NCBI GenBank assembly: GCA_009768925.2
Contig: VHIT02000055.1
Coordinates: 1-64,000 of the forward strand
Reading direction: 5' to 3'
Source of the DNA: Cryptosporidium bovis
Lineage: Eukaryota; Apicomplexa; Conoidasida; Eucoccidiorida; Cryptosporidiidae
DNA: 64,000 bases
Below are positions 9,824-18,268 of the stretch, in pieces (the stretch's first letter is position 1; each line of letters begins with the position of its first letter). The position numbers and the translations under genes are program-made. A model generated the notes under the pieces. It did not search any database and had not been told where the DNA came from. It saw nothing but the letters and a program-made list of their open reading frames with translations.

Positions 9824-12226
9824 ATGCATTTTCTACCCTTTATTCTCTTTACTCTGATTATTGGTTCATGTGTTCATTTGACCTCTGGAGAAGCAATTTC
9901 ATTGAGGAAATTGGCAATGGAGCGATTTGTAGGAAGGCTTGACCTTTGTAATGCAGGAAATATTACTGAAAGCTTTATTTATTCACATCTTGATGATTTA
10001 ACTGCTGAAATTTCTGCAGTTCTTGAAGATGAGTTTGGGGAGGTTGTTGTGGCGTCAAGCCTGGAAAGGTATAGAAGAATAATTAAATATGCGATGAACG
10101 ATAATAGTAACAATATTAAAAAGTTGCTGGAATCAAATAACGAAATTTCTAGCCTTATCGATGACGAGTGGAAGCTTGTTACATATGATTTACTTTCTAT
10201 TTACTCTAGCGACAATTTAAATGATGTTAATGAATTTGGAATAAACAATATTGAGCAAAATTTTGTCAAGTACGAGAAATATTTAAATCAAGGTGCTGCA
10301 CCTTTAATAGCTAAGTTAGTAAGGCTACTTGAAAGGAAAGTTAGTATTCAAAATGACATTATTGAATTAGTTGTTACCCTCCATAAGTTAATAATTGAAG
10401 ATGAGATGATTCGAACAGTATATCTTTCTAGTTTAAAGCGATCAAAACTGGACGCGTTGTATAAGAGAGTTTCAAAATTATCCAAGTTATTAAACATCTA
10501 TAAACGTTTAAATATGTTGTTAATTGGTAATTTTGACAAACCATTCAGAATCTCTATTCTGAAATTAATGTCTATCTTTGATGAGAGTGGTGATAACTAT
10601 GTTCCAGACGACTTGATTAAAATTTATCCGTACAAAAAAATTATCGACAGATTTAATAGCTTATTGGAAAAAGAAAAAAAAGAAACAACTTCTGAGGATA
10701 AGTATAATTTCTATGATTCTAAATCTGACACCTACATTGATTTTGAAAATAGAGGAAAAGATGTTTACTTTAATGTATCTCTAGATAAGATAGATGACTT
10801 TTCTGATGATACAAGCCCTTTAGAACCAAAAAATGACGCTTTGGGGAATTCAATTGGTTCACTAATGGTTAAAGAAAATAATTCATTATTTAATTCGATT
10901 GGAAATTTAACAAACGGGACTAATCAAGAATTTTTTGGCGACAATAAATCTGACCTTTCTGTGAATAACAACGGATTCACAGACTGCTCCAAAGGTGTGA
11001 AGTACTTCGAAATGTTTTTGAGTGATATCAATGAAAATGATGGGTGTGAAGACAAACACAAGGATGTTTTGAAAAATAGGGACAAATCCTCTAATAATTA
11101 TATGAATAAAAAAAGTATCCCAAGTACAGTAAATCTAATTAGGCAAGATAACACTGTAACAGAATCTGATTTAAAGTGCCTTTCAACACAGTTTATATGT
11201 CCAGTCGTGAGGCATTTGAATGAAGGTGAGATGAATGAATTAGATAAAACTTTATCAATTTTTAATGATGGTCCAGCTAAAAAAGATAAAACATTAGTTT
11301 GGTCAATTTCAGAAAGTCTGGTTGACAATTATGGTGCGAGGGTCAGGTTGTTGAAGTTTATTTCTTTAAAGGTGGTAGACGTTTACAGCTCTATTGAACG
11401 TCTGAATCAGACACCATTGATGAATATTGGTGATAATGTTGATGAGGAGATAGGATTTTATAGAGAAAAGCTAAAAAAGATGTTATCAGCATTATTAGCA
11501 CTAAAGGAGTTTTTAAAATCTGACAGTACCGTAGAGATTATCTTAAGAAGAAAGTCATTTATTGAGGTTTTTACTTTTGATAAAGAAAGACAAAAGTCGC
11601 TTGGCAGTGGAAATTCCTCATACATCAATGAAAATGGATCGTACTCTAATCTAATTGGTGCACAAAACCAAAAACATTTCATTAGATTGAGGAATTCATT
11701 TGAAGCTAGGGAATTTTTGACAACAAATAATTATAATCAAATGTTTGCTCTTGGAAACTCTTTTGATTTTTATAATGAAGAACAAAGACCAAACTTACCG
11801 GAATTGTGTACAAGGTTTATTGCAGTAGTGTCTATTACTAAGTCGATTAGTAGTTTTTGTATTAATTCTTACAAGTTCGGACAGAAGGTTTGTTCAATGG
11901 TATTTGAGCAGCCTATTCATAATTTACTCAGTAATCAAGATTATTCTTGGCTTACAGGTATCAAGCTTGTTGAGATTGTAAACAGGTTCATCGAAGAAAG
12001 AAACTTGCCAAAGGAACTTTTTATCAATCAAAAAAATGCATTTAGAGCTCTAAATTATTCGTTTTCACAAAAAATTTATAACATTCACCAAGCATGCACC
12101 CAGTCACTGGTTTCACAAAAGAGTACAATAATATATAGACAAAATATCAGTTTACATGTTATAAAGCCAATTTTTAAGTTATCTTGTGCCGAATTTTTTG
12201 GAATTAGCCCATTTCTATATAATTAG
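9824..12226 (+). CDS. Large secreted protein, family unknown
   Basis: An 800-residue protein beginning with a clear signal peptide (hydrophobic about 3-18, likely cleavage after the glycine near residue 22). The mature chain looks helical and charged. A low-complexity N/D/S-rich middle (about 290-430) carries several N-glycosylation-type sequons. Cysteines concentrate near the C-terminus (about 660-790), with motifs such as PELCTRF and QKVCSMVFE. No transmembrane segment follows the signal peptide, so it is probably secreted or stored in a secretory organelle. It is divergent from the gene at 7588 and followed by a tRNA gene. I recognise no domain. Resemblance to the neighbouring secreted proteins is only at the level of helical, Cys-bearing motifs. 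Confidence 0.85.
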   Translation: MHFLPFILFTLIIGSCVHLTSGEAISLRKLAMERFVGRLDLCNAGNITESFIYSHLDDLTAEISAVLEDEFGEVVVASSLERYRRIIKYAMNDNSNNIKKLLESNNEISSLIDDEWKLVTYDLLSIYSSDNLNDVNEFGINNIEQNFVKYEKYLNQGAAPLIAKLVRLLERKVSIQNDIIELVVTLHKLIIEDEMIRTVYLSSLKRSKLDALYKRVSKLSKLLNIYKRLNMLLIGNFDKPFRISILKLMSIFDESGDNYVPDDLIKIYPYKKIIDRFNSLLEKEKKETTSEDKYNFYDSKSDTYIDFENRGKDVYFNVSLDKIDDFSDDTSPLEPKNDALGNSIGSLMVKENNSLFNSIGNLTNGTNQEFFGDNKSDLSVNNNGFTDCSKGVKYFEMFLSDINENDGCEDKHKDVLKNRDKSSNNYMNKKSIPSTVNLIRQDNTVTESDLKCLSTQFICPVVRHLNEGEMNELDKTLSIFNDGPAKKDKTLVWSISESLVDNYGARVRLLKFISLKVVDVYSSIERLNQTPLMNIGDNVDEEIGFYREKLKKMLSALLALKEFLKSDSTVEIILRRKSFIEVFTFDKERQKSLGSGNSSYINENGSYSNLIGAQNQKHFIRLRNSFEAREFLTTNNYNQMFALGNSFDFYNEEQRPNLPELCTRFIAVVSITKSISSFCINSYKFGQKVCSMVFEQPIHNLLSNQDYSWLTGIKLVEIVNRFIEERNLPKELFINQKNAFRALNYSFSQKIYNIHQACTQSLVSQKSTIIYRQNISLHVIKPIFKLSCAEFFGISPFLYN

Positions 12227-12538
12227 TAACTTTTTATATTAGTAATTTGGTATAATTTATATTTGTTCTCGTTTTTTTTCTTTCTGGTTTGTAATTTATT
12301 CTTGTTTCAATACAAATATTGAAGCATGCCGCGCTACCGAATTTTTATTAGATAATAAAACAAATCCACAGGGCCCAACCGAGTAAAGGCTGGGTGGCCG
12401 AGTGGACTAAGGCGCAACATTCAGGTTGTTGTATTCAGGGGTTCGAATCCCCTCCTAGTCAGTTTGGATTTTGTTAATAAAACTAAGCTAAAATACTAAA
12501 AAAAATTAAAAAAAAACTAGTTATAGCAATAGAGTACG
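12227..12538. other. Intergenic region holding a tRNA
   Basis: It separates two convergent secreted-protein genes. A tRNA-Leu gene occupies 12388-12461. The remaining sequence is A+T-rich 3' flank with nothing else recognised. Confidence 0.7.
12388..12461 (+). tRNA. trnL-CAG: tRNA-Leu (anticodon CAG), short variable loop
   Basis: A full cloverleaf can be drawn. The acceptor is GGCTGGG/CCTAGTC with discriminator A. The D arm is GCC/GGC with loop GAGTGGACTAA. The anticodon stem is CAACA/TGTTG with loop TTCAGGT (anticodon CAG), and the T arm is AGGGG/CCCCT with loop TTCGAAT. Box A (TGGCCGAGTGG) and box B (GGTTCGAATCC) are intact, and a T run (12469-12472) can end Pol III transcription. The D arm and anticodon arm are typical of eukaryotic tRNA-Leu. 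The variable region is only five bases (TATTC), whereas leucine tRNAs normally have a long variable arm. Total length is 74 nt, no intron; CCA is not encoded. Confidence 0.9.
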
Positions 12539-14281
12539 TCAAATTTGAAGTTCGTTCGAAATGGCAAGAAAACCAAGTAGGCCATATACCTTGGCACATA
12601 TTCTCCTGAGTTTCAGTTCATTTTCTGGACTTGGATTGTACAATTTATCCCACAAAAAAATCTCCACTAATTTTTTGTAGCACTCACTTGGTCTATCAAT
12701 TGGTATCTCTTTCCTGTTAGCTATGATCGCTTTAACACTTTTTTCATTGACCATGTAAATGTTATCCAATTTAAAGTTTTTACCGATTAAATGCTCTATT
12801 AGAATCGAATCGTAAATATATTTGCCTTCTTCTTCTTCAATATACTCCTCGAAAAATTCTCCTTCAATATTTTCATCATATATAAGAGGGAATGTGAATT
12901 CACAGGTGTATTTTAACTTATTTACTAATTTTTCAGTAGGCAAAATTTGTTTAGTTGTTGGAGTAATAATATTCATGAAAAATCTTGTACAATCTTGAAC
13001 GGAATATACTTTCTTGGAAATTGATTCTTCATATCTACCAATCAGTTTTCCAAATACACTATTAATTAGGCAAATATTGGAGTTAATACTAAAGAAAGAC
13101 CTTAATTCAGCCTTCTTTTCATAATTTCTGGTAATTTCTTCGTAATCTGCCTCAATTGTAGAATAAATATAAAAGAACTCAATTATTGCTGTAAATATCT
13201 GTCTTCTGTCTTCTGCTGTAAAGTGGTTTCTGACTTTTATTTCTTTTGATTTAGTTATTGCTCCTGTCAATTTTCTCGCAAAGTCTATAGCATTTTTTAC
13301 CGAAAGGTTATCTAGAATAATTTCGGGAGTATCAAAAGTCGACAACATCCTCAGTTCGGTTGTATAACTTTCATTTACTGTTCTGATACTCTTTTTCTTT
13401 GCCTCAATGTTTTTTTCTGTTTTTGAAAGAGCATTTTTTATTTCCATATTTGAAACGGGCATATCATTTAACCCAGAATATTCTATATTTTCGGAGGAAT
13501 CTCGGTTTACTGCTTCAAATAACTCTTTTAGTATTTCATCTTTTTCAAGACAACTAATATCATAATTAATGTCCTCGTAAATTTCACCTTTTTCATCCGA
13601 AAAATCGTAATAATCGTCTTCACACTCTATTTCATTCAAAAAGTTTATTTCATCTCCAAATGAGGTGGTCGTACTAGAATGAGTTGTTGATTTGGATCCA
13701 GCACCGCAACTACTTGTTCTTGAAACACAACAACACGACTTTGAGTCGTTAATGTCATTAAATAATTCTTCATCAACAAGATAATTACCAAATGAATCCT
13801 TGCTCATTGTACTATTGTCTTGTAAATCAGATTCAGTGGGTTTTAATGACCTAAAATTCCTATCATTTGTCTTAAATATACCCATGTAACGACAATTTCT
13901 TTTAATAAAATCGTAACTATTTATTTTGTTTTTCATAATGTATTTTACAACGAAATAAGAACATTGGAAACGGTGAGAAGAATCTAATCCTAAAAATATG
14001 TTATTTATTTTAGACAGTTCACGGTCACTTAGTATCATAATAAACTTGATTAATACTCCTTTTTGGTCTATGTTATCAGTTGTGATAATTTTTTCATCTC
14101 CAGATTTTGAGCCACGTTTTGTTTTTGCTCCGATATTTGACACTACAACATTTACAAAACCTCCCTTATATCCCTCTTTTTCAATTACACCTGCAAAAGT
14201 GGGGCTTTCTAAATATATCAGGCATAAAAGAAGTGGTAGTAGTGTTATAAACGTAAATGGAAAATAAATGTCCATTTGCAT
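12539..14281 (-). CDS. Secreted protein, family unknown
   Basis: A 580-residue protein with a strong signal peptide (about residues 5-30, with FITLLPLLLCLIYL). The ATG at 14281 is followed by a second in-frame ATG two codons later; either could be used. A serine/threonine- and cysteine-rich patch (about 180-210) and an acidic D/E/Y-rich stretch (about 210-260) precede a mostly helical C-terminal half with motifs such as SNICLINSVFG, SECYKKLVEIF and LRRICAKVYG. There is no second membrane segment. It is convergent with the tRNA and the secreted gene at 9824. No domain is recognised; it may be a distant member of the local secreted family. Confidence 0.83.
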   Translation of the reverse strand: MQMDIYFPFTFITLLPLLLCLIYLESPTFAGVIEKEGYKGGFVNVVVSNIGAKTKRGSKSGDEKIITTDNIDQKGVLIKFIMILSDRELSKINNIFLGLDSSHRFQCSYFVVKYIMKNKINSYDFIKRNCRYMGIFKTNDRNFRSLKPTESDLQDNSTMSKDSFGNYLVDEELFNDINDSKSCCCVSRTSSCGAGSKSTTHSSTTTSFGDEINFLNEIECEDDYYDFSDEKGEIYEDINYDISCLEKDEILKELFEAVNRDSSENIEYSGLNDMPVSNMEIKNALSKTEKNIEAKKKSIRTVNESYTTELRMLSTFDTPEIILDNLSVKNAIDFARKLTGAITKSKEIKVRNHFTAEDRRQIFTAIIEFFYIYSTIEADYEEITRNYEKKAELRSFFSINSNICLINSVFGKLIGRYEESISKKVYSVQDCTRFFMNIITPTTKQILPTEKLVNKLKYTCEFTFPLIYDENIEGEFFEEYIEEEEGKYIYDSILIEHLIGKNFKLDNIYMVNEKSVKAIIANRKEIPIDRPSECYKKLVEIFLWDKLYNPSPENELKLRRICAKVYGLLGFLAISNELQI

Positions 14282-14656
14282 GTATTACACTCACAATAAA
14301 CATAATATTCTGTTACGCTACACGTTATCTTATCTTCCCCCCCAAGTCAAAGAATGGACATTTGTGCGCTAACATCCAAACGCAAAGTCGGTACGAGTCG
14401 TACAAGATAAGGCACGCCAAAGAAAAGGTGACAAAGACGAGGAAAACCAAGGAGTTAATGTTAACTATCTAGCTATTACATCTGCTCCAAAACTTGACAC
14501 TACGGCTTCTTAGAAAAAAAGCCTTACACTTTCTCAATATTAATAGACAAAACAAAGCAAACTGAAATTCTAAATCAAACACTAAAGCAAAAATAAGGAT
14601 GCTGTCACACTTCTTAGCCAAAACACGATGTTTTAATGACATTAGCAATAAATGTT
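14282..14656. promoter_or_regulatory. Intergenic region, 375 bp
   Basis: The upstream region of the secreted-protein gene starting at 14281 and the 3' flank of the ApiAP2 gene. It is somewhat richer in G+C than other spacers and contains a perfect inverted repeat at 14391-14403. A 63-codon minus-strand frame (14469-14660) was not accepted. Confidence 0.5.
14391..14403. promoter_or_regulatory. Inverted repeat GTACGA-G-TCGTAC
   Basis: Six-base arms are perfectly complementary around a single G, about 110 bp upstream of the secreted-protein ATG at 14281. It is a candidate dimeric binding site; the role is inference. Confidence 0.4.
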
Positions 14657-16393
14657 TCATTTACGATTTGAGCTTTGACCATCGGGCATCGAATAATTAC
14701 CCTGAAAAAAGGGATAACCAAGAAGGTATTGGCTCATTGGAATACCAACTTGATTGGTTGGGCAACTGAACATATTAAGACCATTATTAGATGGTTGACT
14801 TACGTTTAGAACTGTAGGTAGATAAGCAAGTTGTTGAAAGTAAGTACCATTGTAACCAGATAGCAATATTTGTGTTGACCTGTGAAGTAACAAACTATTG
14901 ACCATGTATCCTAGTTGCAATGAGGTATTTATAAATACCATCAACTCGTCTGTGTTGAAGTAATTTAACCTTTCGTTGACAGACATATCTTTGAAATGCG
15001 TTGAGGTAGTTTGTTCTGAATCCTGAGTTGATTTATCGCTTGTCTTCGAAAAACCATAGATCGACATAAACTTCTGTAAAATTGTGATGTTGTTACCAAT
15101 TATGATCTTTATGTAATACTGGTAAGGACTTAAATCCAAAGTAGAGTACTTGTTCTGAAAAGCTAAGACTAACGAATCTATGGGACCGTATTTCTCTACA
15201 TCAAAGATCTTAAGTGTATTGTTCTCGGTTCTTAGGTACCAACAATTGTTGCGATTGTCAAAGGACAAACCTCTCCAAATGCTTTCGGCATCATATAATG
15301 CTTTAACAATAGTATCGTTAGCGGATGTCTGAGTGTCATTGACATAAATCGGAACAAAATTGGGGTTAAAATTGGAAGTGAATGGAATATTAAGGGATGC
15401 AACCGGGTTTTGACCATAAAACAAGGCTGCATTAGGAACCCTTACGAAATTTTGCATCGGAATGCCACTATTTTGGAAACCAACCGCACTCCCCATATTA
15501 TATAGGTAATTGATGAAGAGGTTATTCTGAACAAATTGATTAGGAACAGTATTGTTTGCGTATCCATTCGGAATATGGGAAATCACTGGATTTAAACTCG
15601 TTTGGTTCGGAATATCGTTTCGAGAATTCAAGAACTTCGTAACATCAATAATAGTACTACCATCTAGATGCTGAGATGAACCACCACGAGTAGCATTCGA
15701 AACATTAATTAGATTCGAAATCTTTTCATGTAAATTTAAGGCACCAATACTTAAGTCAATAATATCAAGATTTGGTTCTTCGGCAATACAGACACTACAT
15801 CGATGGTCGTCTTCGGGATCTGGTAACTTTGGTATTGTTACTGACGGTAAGTCACCGAATAAATTACTTCCAACGATGTTAACCTGATAAAATCTAAGGG
15901 CCATTTCGTATGACTTTTCAACACCATATCTTTTTGCGGAAAAATACCTCGAAACTTCGGCCTGTCTTTTCCTAATTCTTACTTGCCAACCATGGTTTCT
16001 ACGGTCATAGTAAATGCCCCTTAGTGACATACTACGAAGAACTTCAGTACTTGGTAGACTCATTTCAAACTCAAGATTTCTCAACTCAGTACTAGACTGC
16101 CTCCTTCTGACAGTTCTTGTTCCTCTAGCATTTCTTGGTCGCTGCCTTCTTGTTGTAGTTGTCTCGGTATTTGCTACTTCAGTGTTTGATTGTTCATCTT
16201 CCATTGATATGTTAACATTTGTTGAATCTTGTAATTCGGAAGTAAGCGTCTCTGTGAGTTCCTGTGGAGTATTTTCATTTGCCAAATCATTAAGGACTTG
16301 CCCAGGAACACTGGAATTCACTTCAACAGTTTCACTTATTTCCAAAAGATCACTATTATTGGATGAGTCGGATGAAGAAACGGGATCTGACAT
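14657..16393 (-). CDS. ApiAP2-type DNA-binding protein
   Basis: The start is set at the ATG at 16393 (578 residues), because the frame upstream opens only from a TTG at 16447. An AP2 domain lies at about residues 125-170: RGIYYDRRNHGWQVRI, then RYFSAKRYGVEKSYEMALRFY, with the conserved glycine, tryptophan, YG and alanine positions. A second, weaker AP2-like unit is at about 371-416 (SIWRGLSFDNRNNCWYL, then FDVEKYGPIDSLVLAFQ). A basic R-rich stretch (about 82-98) just before the first domain may aid nuclear import or DNA contact. The N-terminus is acidic and S/T-rich, as in many activators. AP2 proteins are the main transcription factor family of apicomplexans, so a nuclear sequence-specific regulator is well supported; targets are unknown. 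Confidence 0.88.
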   Translation of the reverse strand: MSDPVSSSDSSNNSDLLEISETVEVNSSVPGQVLNDLANENTPQELTETLTSELQDSTNVNISMEDEQSNTEVANTETTTTRRQRPRNARGTRTVRRRQSSTELRNLEFEMSLPSTEVLRSMSLRGIYYDRRNHGWQVRIRKRQAEVSRYFSAKRYGVEKSYEMALRFYQVNIVGSNLFGDLPSVTIPKLPDPEDDHRCSVCIAEEPNLDIIDLSIGALNLHEKISNLINVSNATRGGSSQHLDGSTIIDVTKFLNSRNDIPNQTSLNPVISHIPNGYANNTVPNQFVQNNLFINYLYNMGSAVGFQNSGIPMQNFVRVPNAALFYGQNPVASLNIPFTSNFNPNFVPIYVNDTQTSANDTIVKALYDAESIWRGLSFDNRNNCWYLRTENNTLKIFDVEKYGPIDSLVLAFQNKYSTLDLSPYQYYIKIIIGNNITILQKFMSIYGFSKTSDKSTQDSEQTTSTHFKDMSVNERLNYFNTDELMVFINTSLQLGYMVNSLLLHRSTQILLSGYNGTYFQQLAYLPTVLNVSQPSNNGLNMFSCPTNQVGIPMSQYLLGYPFFQGNYSMPDGQSSNRK

Positions 16394-17327
16394 CGATGAT
16401 CGAATTGAAAGTTGTACGGCTGTGCCAATTTTAATGGTTCGGAACAACAGTAAGGACTACCGGAAGGTAATTTGACGGTTTGCTTTATGTGCAGAGTGAG
16501 TGAAATCGCCTGCTGAACAAAATAATTGTTGGGTCAATTTTGAGCTTACTCTTTGTTAAAAAAATATCTTAGCCAGAAGATTGCGCAATTTTAATTGATA
16601 GCTCACCTCAACACTAAGATTTCACTTCAACATTCGGTAAATACAATCTTTATTAGTAGGATAGAACCCCCTAACAACATTCACAATACTTATGAACACC
16701 TCACACTGTGAGAATGGTATAATAATAATTCGAGCTCCCAACAAATTATTTTTTTAACGGTAATGTGTATTTTGTATTCACAATTAATATTTGAATATTT
16801 TTTTTTGCTTTAGAAGATCTTAGCAAATCAAGATAATATATTAGGCGGGATGTCTGAGTCTACCTTATTTGTCGAGTTTTGGTGTGAGCAGGTGTTATGA
16901 GGGGTTACTTTTCCCGCTTTAATACGTAAGAAGAGTGGAAAAACAATTGAAACCGGGCAATCCAAGATATTGATCCTGCTGTTAATGAATTATTAATACG
17001 TTAAATAGGTATAACTTTGGATAATAGAGCTATTGTTGTTGACTTGAATTGGGGATATAATGCAATAAGTATCTGGGTTTATTAAGGATAGCCTCAGTTA
17101 ACTTTTTGAAGTAAGTTTCTTTTTTTATTTTTGAGCCTGTGGATATTTCTTCCCAAAATAGGATGACTATAATTAACTGTTAGTTGGTAATTCTTTTTAA
17201 ATAGCTCTTTTCTTTTGGAAAAATAGTTCTTGTAGCTTAACGATTTTTAATTGGTAAACGGTTTTCTTCACGAAGGGACGATATTTGAGTGAAATATGAA
17301 TAGTAATTTACCCTGAATATTTTTGAG
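16394..17327. promoter_or_regulatory. Long divergent intergenic region, 934 bp
   Basis: It separates the ApiAP2 gene from the membrane-anchored protein at 17328. Two E2F-like sequences are seen, GGCGGGA (16844-16850) and TTTTCCCGC (16909-16917). No RNA gene or credible ORF is recognised. The length fits a long regulated 5' region for the transcription factor. Confidence 0.55.
16844..16917. promoter_or_regulatory. Pair of E2F-like sites in opposite orientation
   Basis: GGCGGGA at 16844-16850 and TTTTCCCGC at 16909-16917 lie about 60 bp apart in an otherwise A+T-rich divergent promoter. Function is inferred from resemblance to the E2F/DP consensus. Confidence 0.4.
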
Positions 17328-18038
17328 ATGGACTTCCTTAAGGACCTATTATATTTTTGGAAAACTTCTCCAGTAGGAACACCTACTTTGACTTTTCTGA
17401 TTTTCGTGTTTGCGCTATACGTGATTCGAAGGTTACTCTTTCCTGGGTTTAGACGTACAGTTGCACCCAAGGAATACGTAAGTAAATTTGATAGTATACT
17501 GATTGAAGGTATTGAAGGTGAGATAGGAAAACTCGCAAAAAAATTTATAAAACAAAAGAATGGAGGTAAATTGAATAATTACACAAGCAGTGAAATCGAA
17601 GAACTAGATAATTCTGTAAGAAAAGTGATTCAAACATCTTCTGAGATAACGGAGTCACTATACAATTTTTTATCCGCTTTTCATGCGAGTTATGGTGATT
17701 TTCCTGACTCGAACGAATTAACACAATATAAGACTCAAATTGATTTAGTTTCAAGTTCGAGCGGAGTTGATGATTGTACCCAATGTCAGGGTGTGACAGA
17801 CGTTATGAATTGTAGCGGCGGGAAAAAAATGGTGTGCGATTTCCGAGGTGACTTCTCTTGCAATGACCAAAATTGCGGCAGCGGTCTAACCTGGAAAACA
17901 GGCACGATAACAGGCAATAGTTCATACACGGAAAATCAATATGAACCATATATTGATGATACTGGGAACAAACTCGTACCCACGGACTCGCACATGGACT
18001 ACAATCCGGGCACAAACATCTACTCTGATTTAATATAG
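17328..18038 (+). CDS. Small single-pass membrane protein, family unknown
   Basis: A 236-residue protein. A hydrophobic segment at about 20-37 (LTFLIFVFALYVIRRLLF) is followed by a basic flank (RRLLFPGFRR). This suggests an uncleaved signal-anchor with the larger part lying on one side of the membrane. Residues about 50-120 look helical. The C-terminal third has a cysteine cluster (CTQC, MNC, MVC, SC, QNC, about 145-180) spaced irregularly, so neither a zinc finger nor an EGF unit is clear. The tail is rich in N, Y, D, T and P. The start is the first ATG after an in-frame upstream region lacking other ATGs. No family is recognised. Confidence 0.75.
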   Translation: MDFLKDLLYFWKTSPVGTPTLTFLIFVFALYVIRRLLFPGFRRTVAPKEYVSKFDSILIEGIEGEIGKLAKKFIKQKNGGKLNNYTSSEIEELDNSVRKVIQTSSEITESLYNFLSAFHASYGDFPDSNELTQYKTQIDLVSSSSGVDDCTQCQGVTDVMNCSGGKKMVCDFRGDFSCNDQNCGSGLTWKTGTITGNSSYTENQYEPYIDDTGNKLVPTDSHMDYNPGTNIYSDLI

Positions 18039-18268
18039 AAACTATAAAAATGAGAAATACTTACGGAGTAGATTATTTGAGGTTCATTGATATGTCTATT
18101 ATAGATCCCTGTATGTTTAATCTGAATTTTTTTTGATAATCACTAAATTTATTCACGCTGTCTTGTGATAATTTATGTACTTGATGCAACCCCTTGCATA
18201 CTGGTATTCGTGCTTTCAGTTTCATCTCCATTTTCGGTTCGAGGGCATAATCATCGATTCTCATTGTG

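Noticed and set aside
14469-14660. 63-codon ORF touching the ApiAP2 stop
   Set aside because: Short, no features, and within the 3' flank of the upstream gene.
16394-16447. N-terminal extension of the ApiAP2 protein from a TTG
   Set aside because: Non-ATG start in a eukaryote; the ATG at 16393 gives a normal N-terminus.
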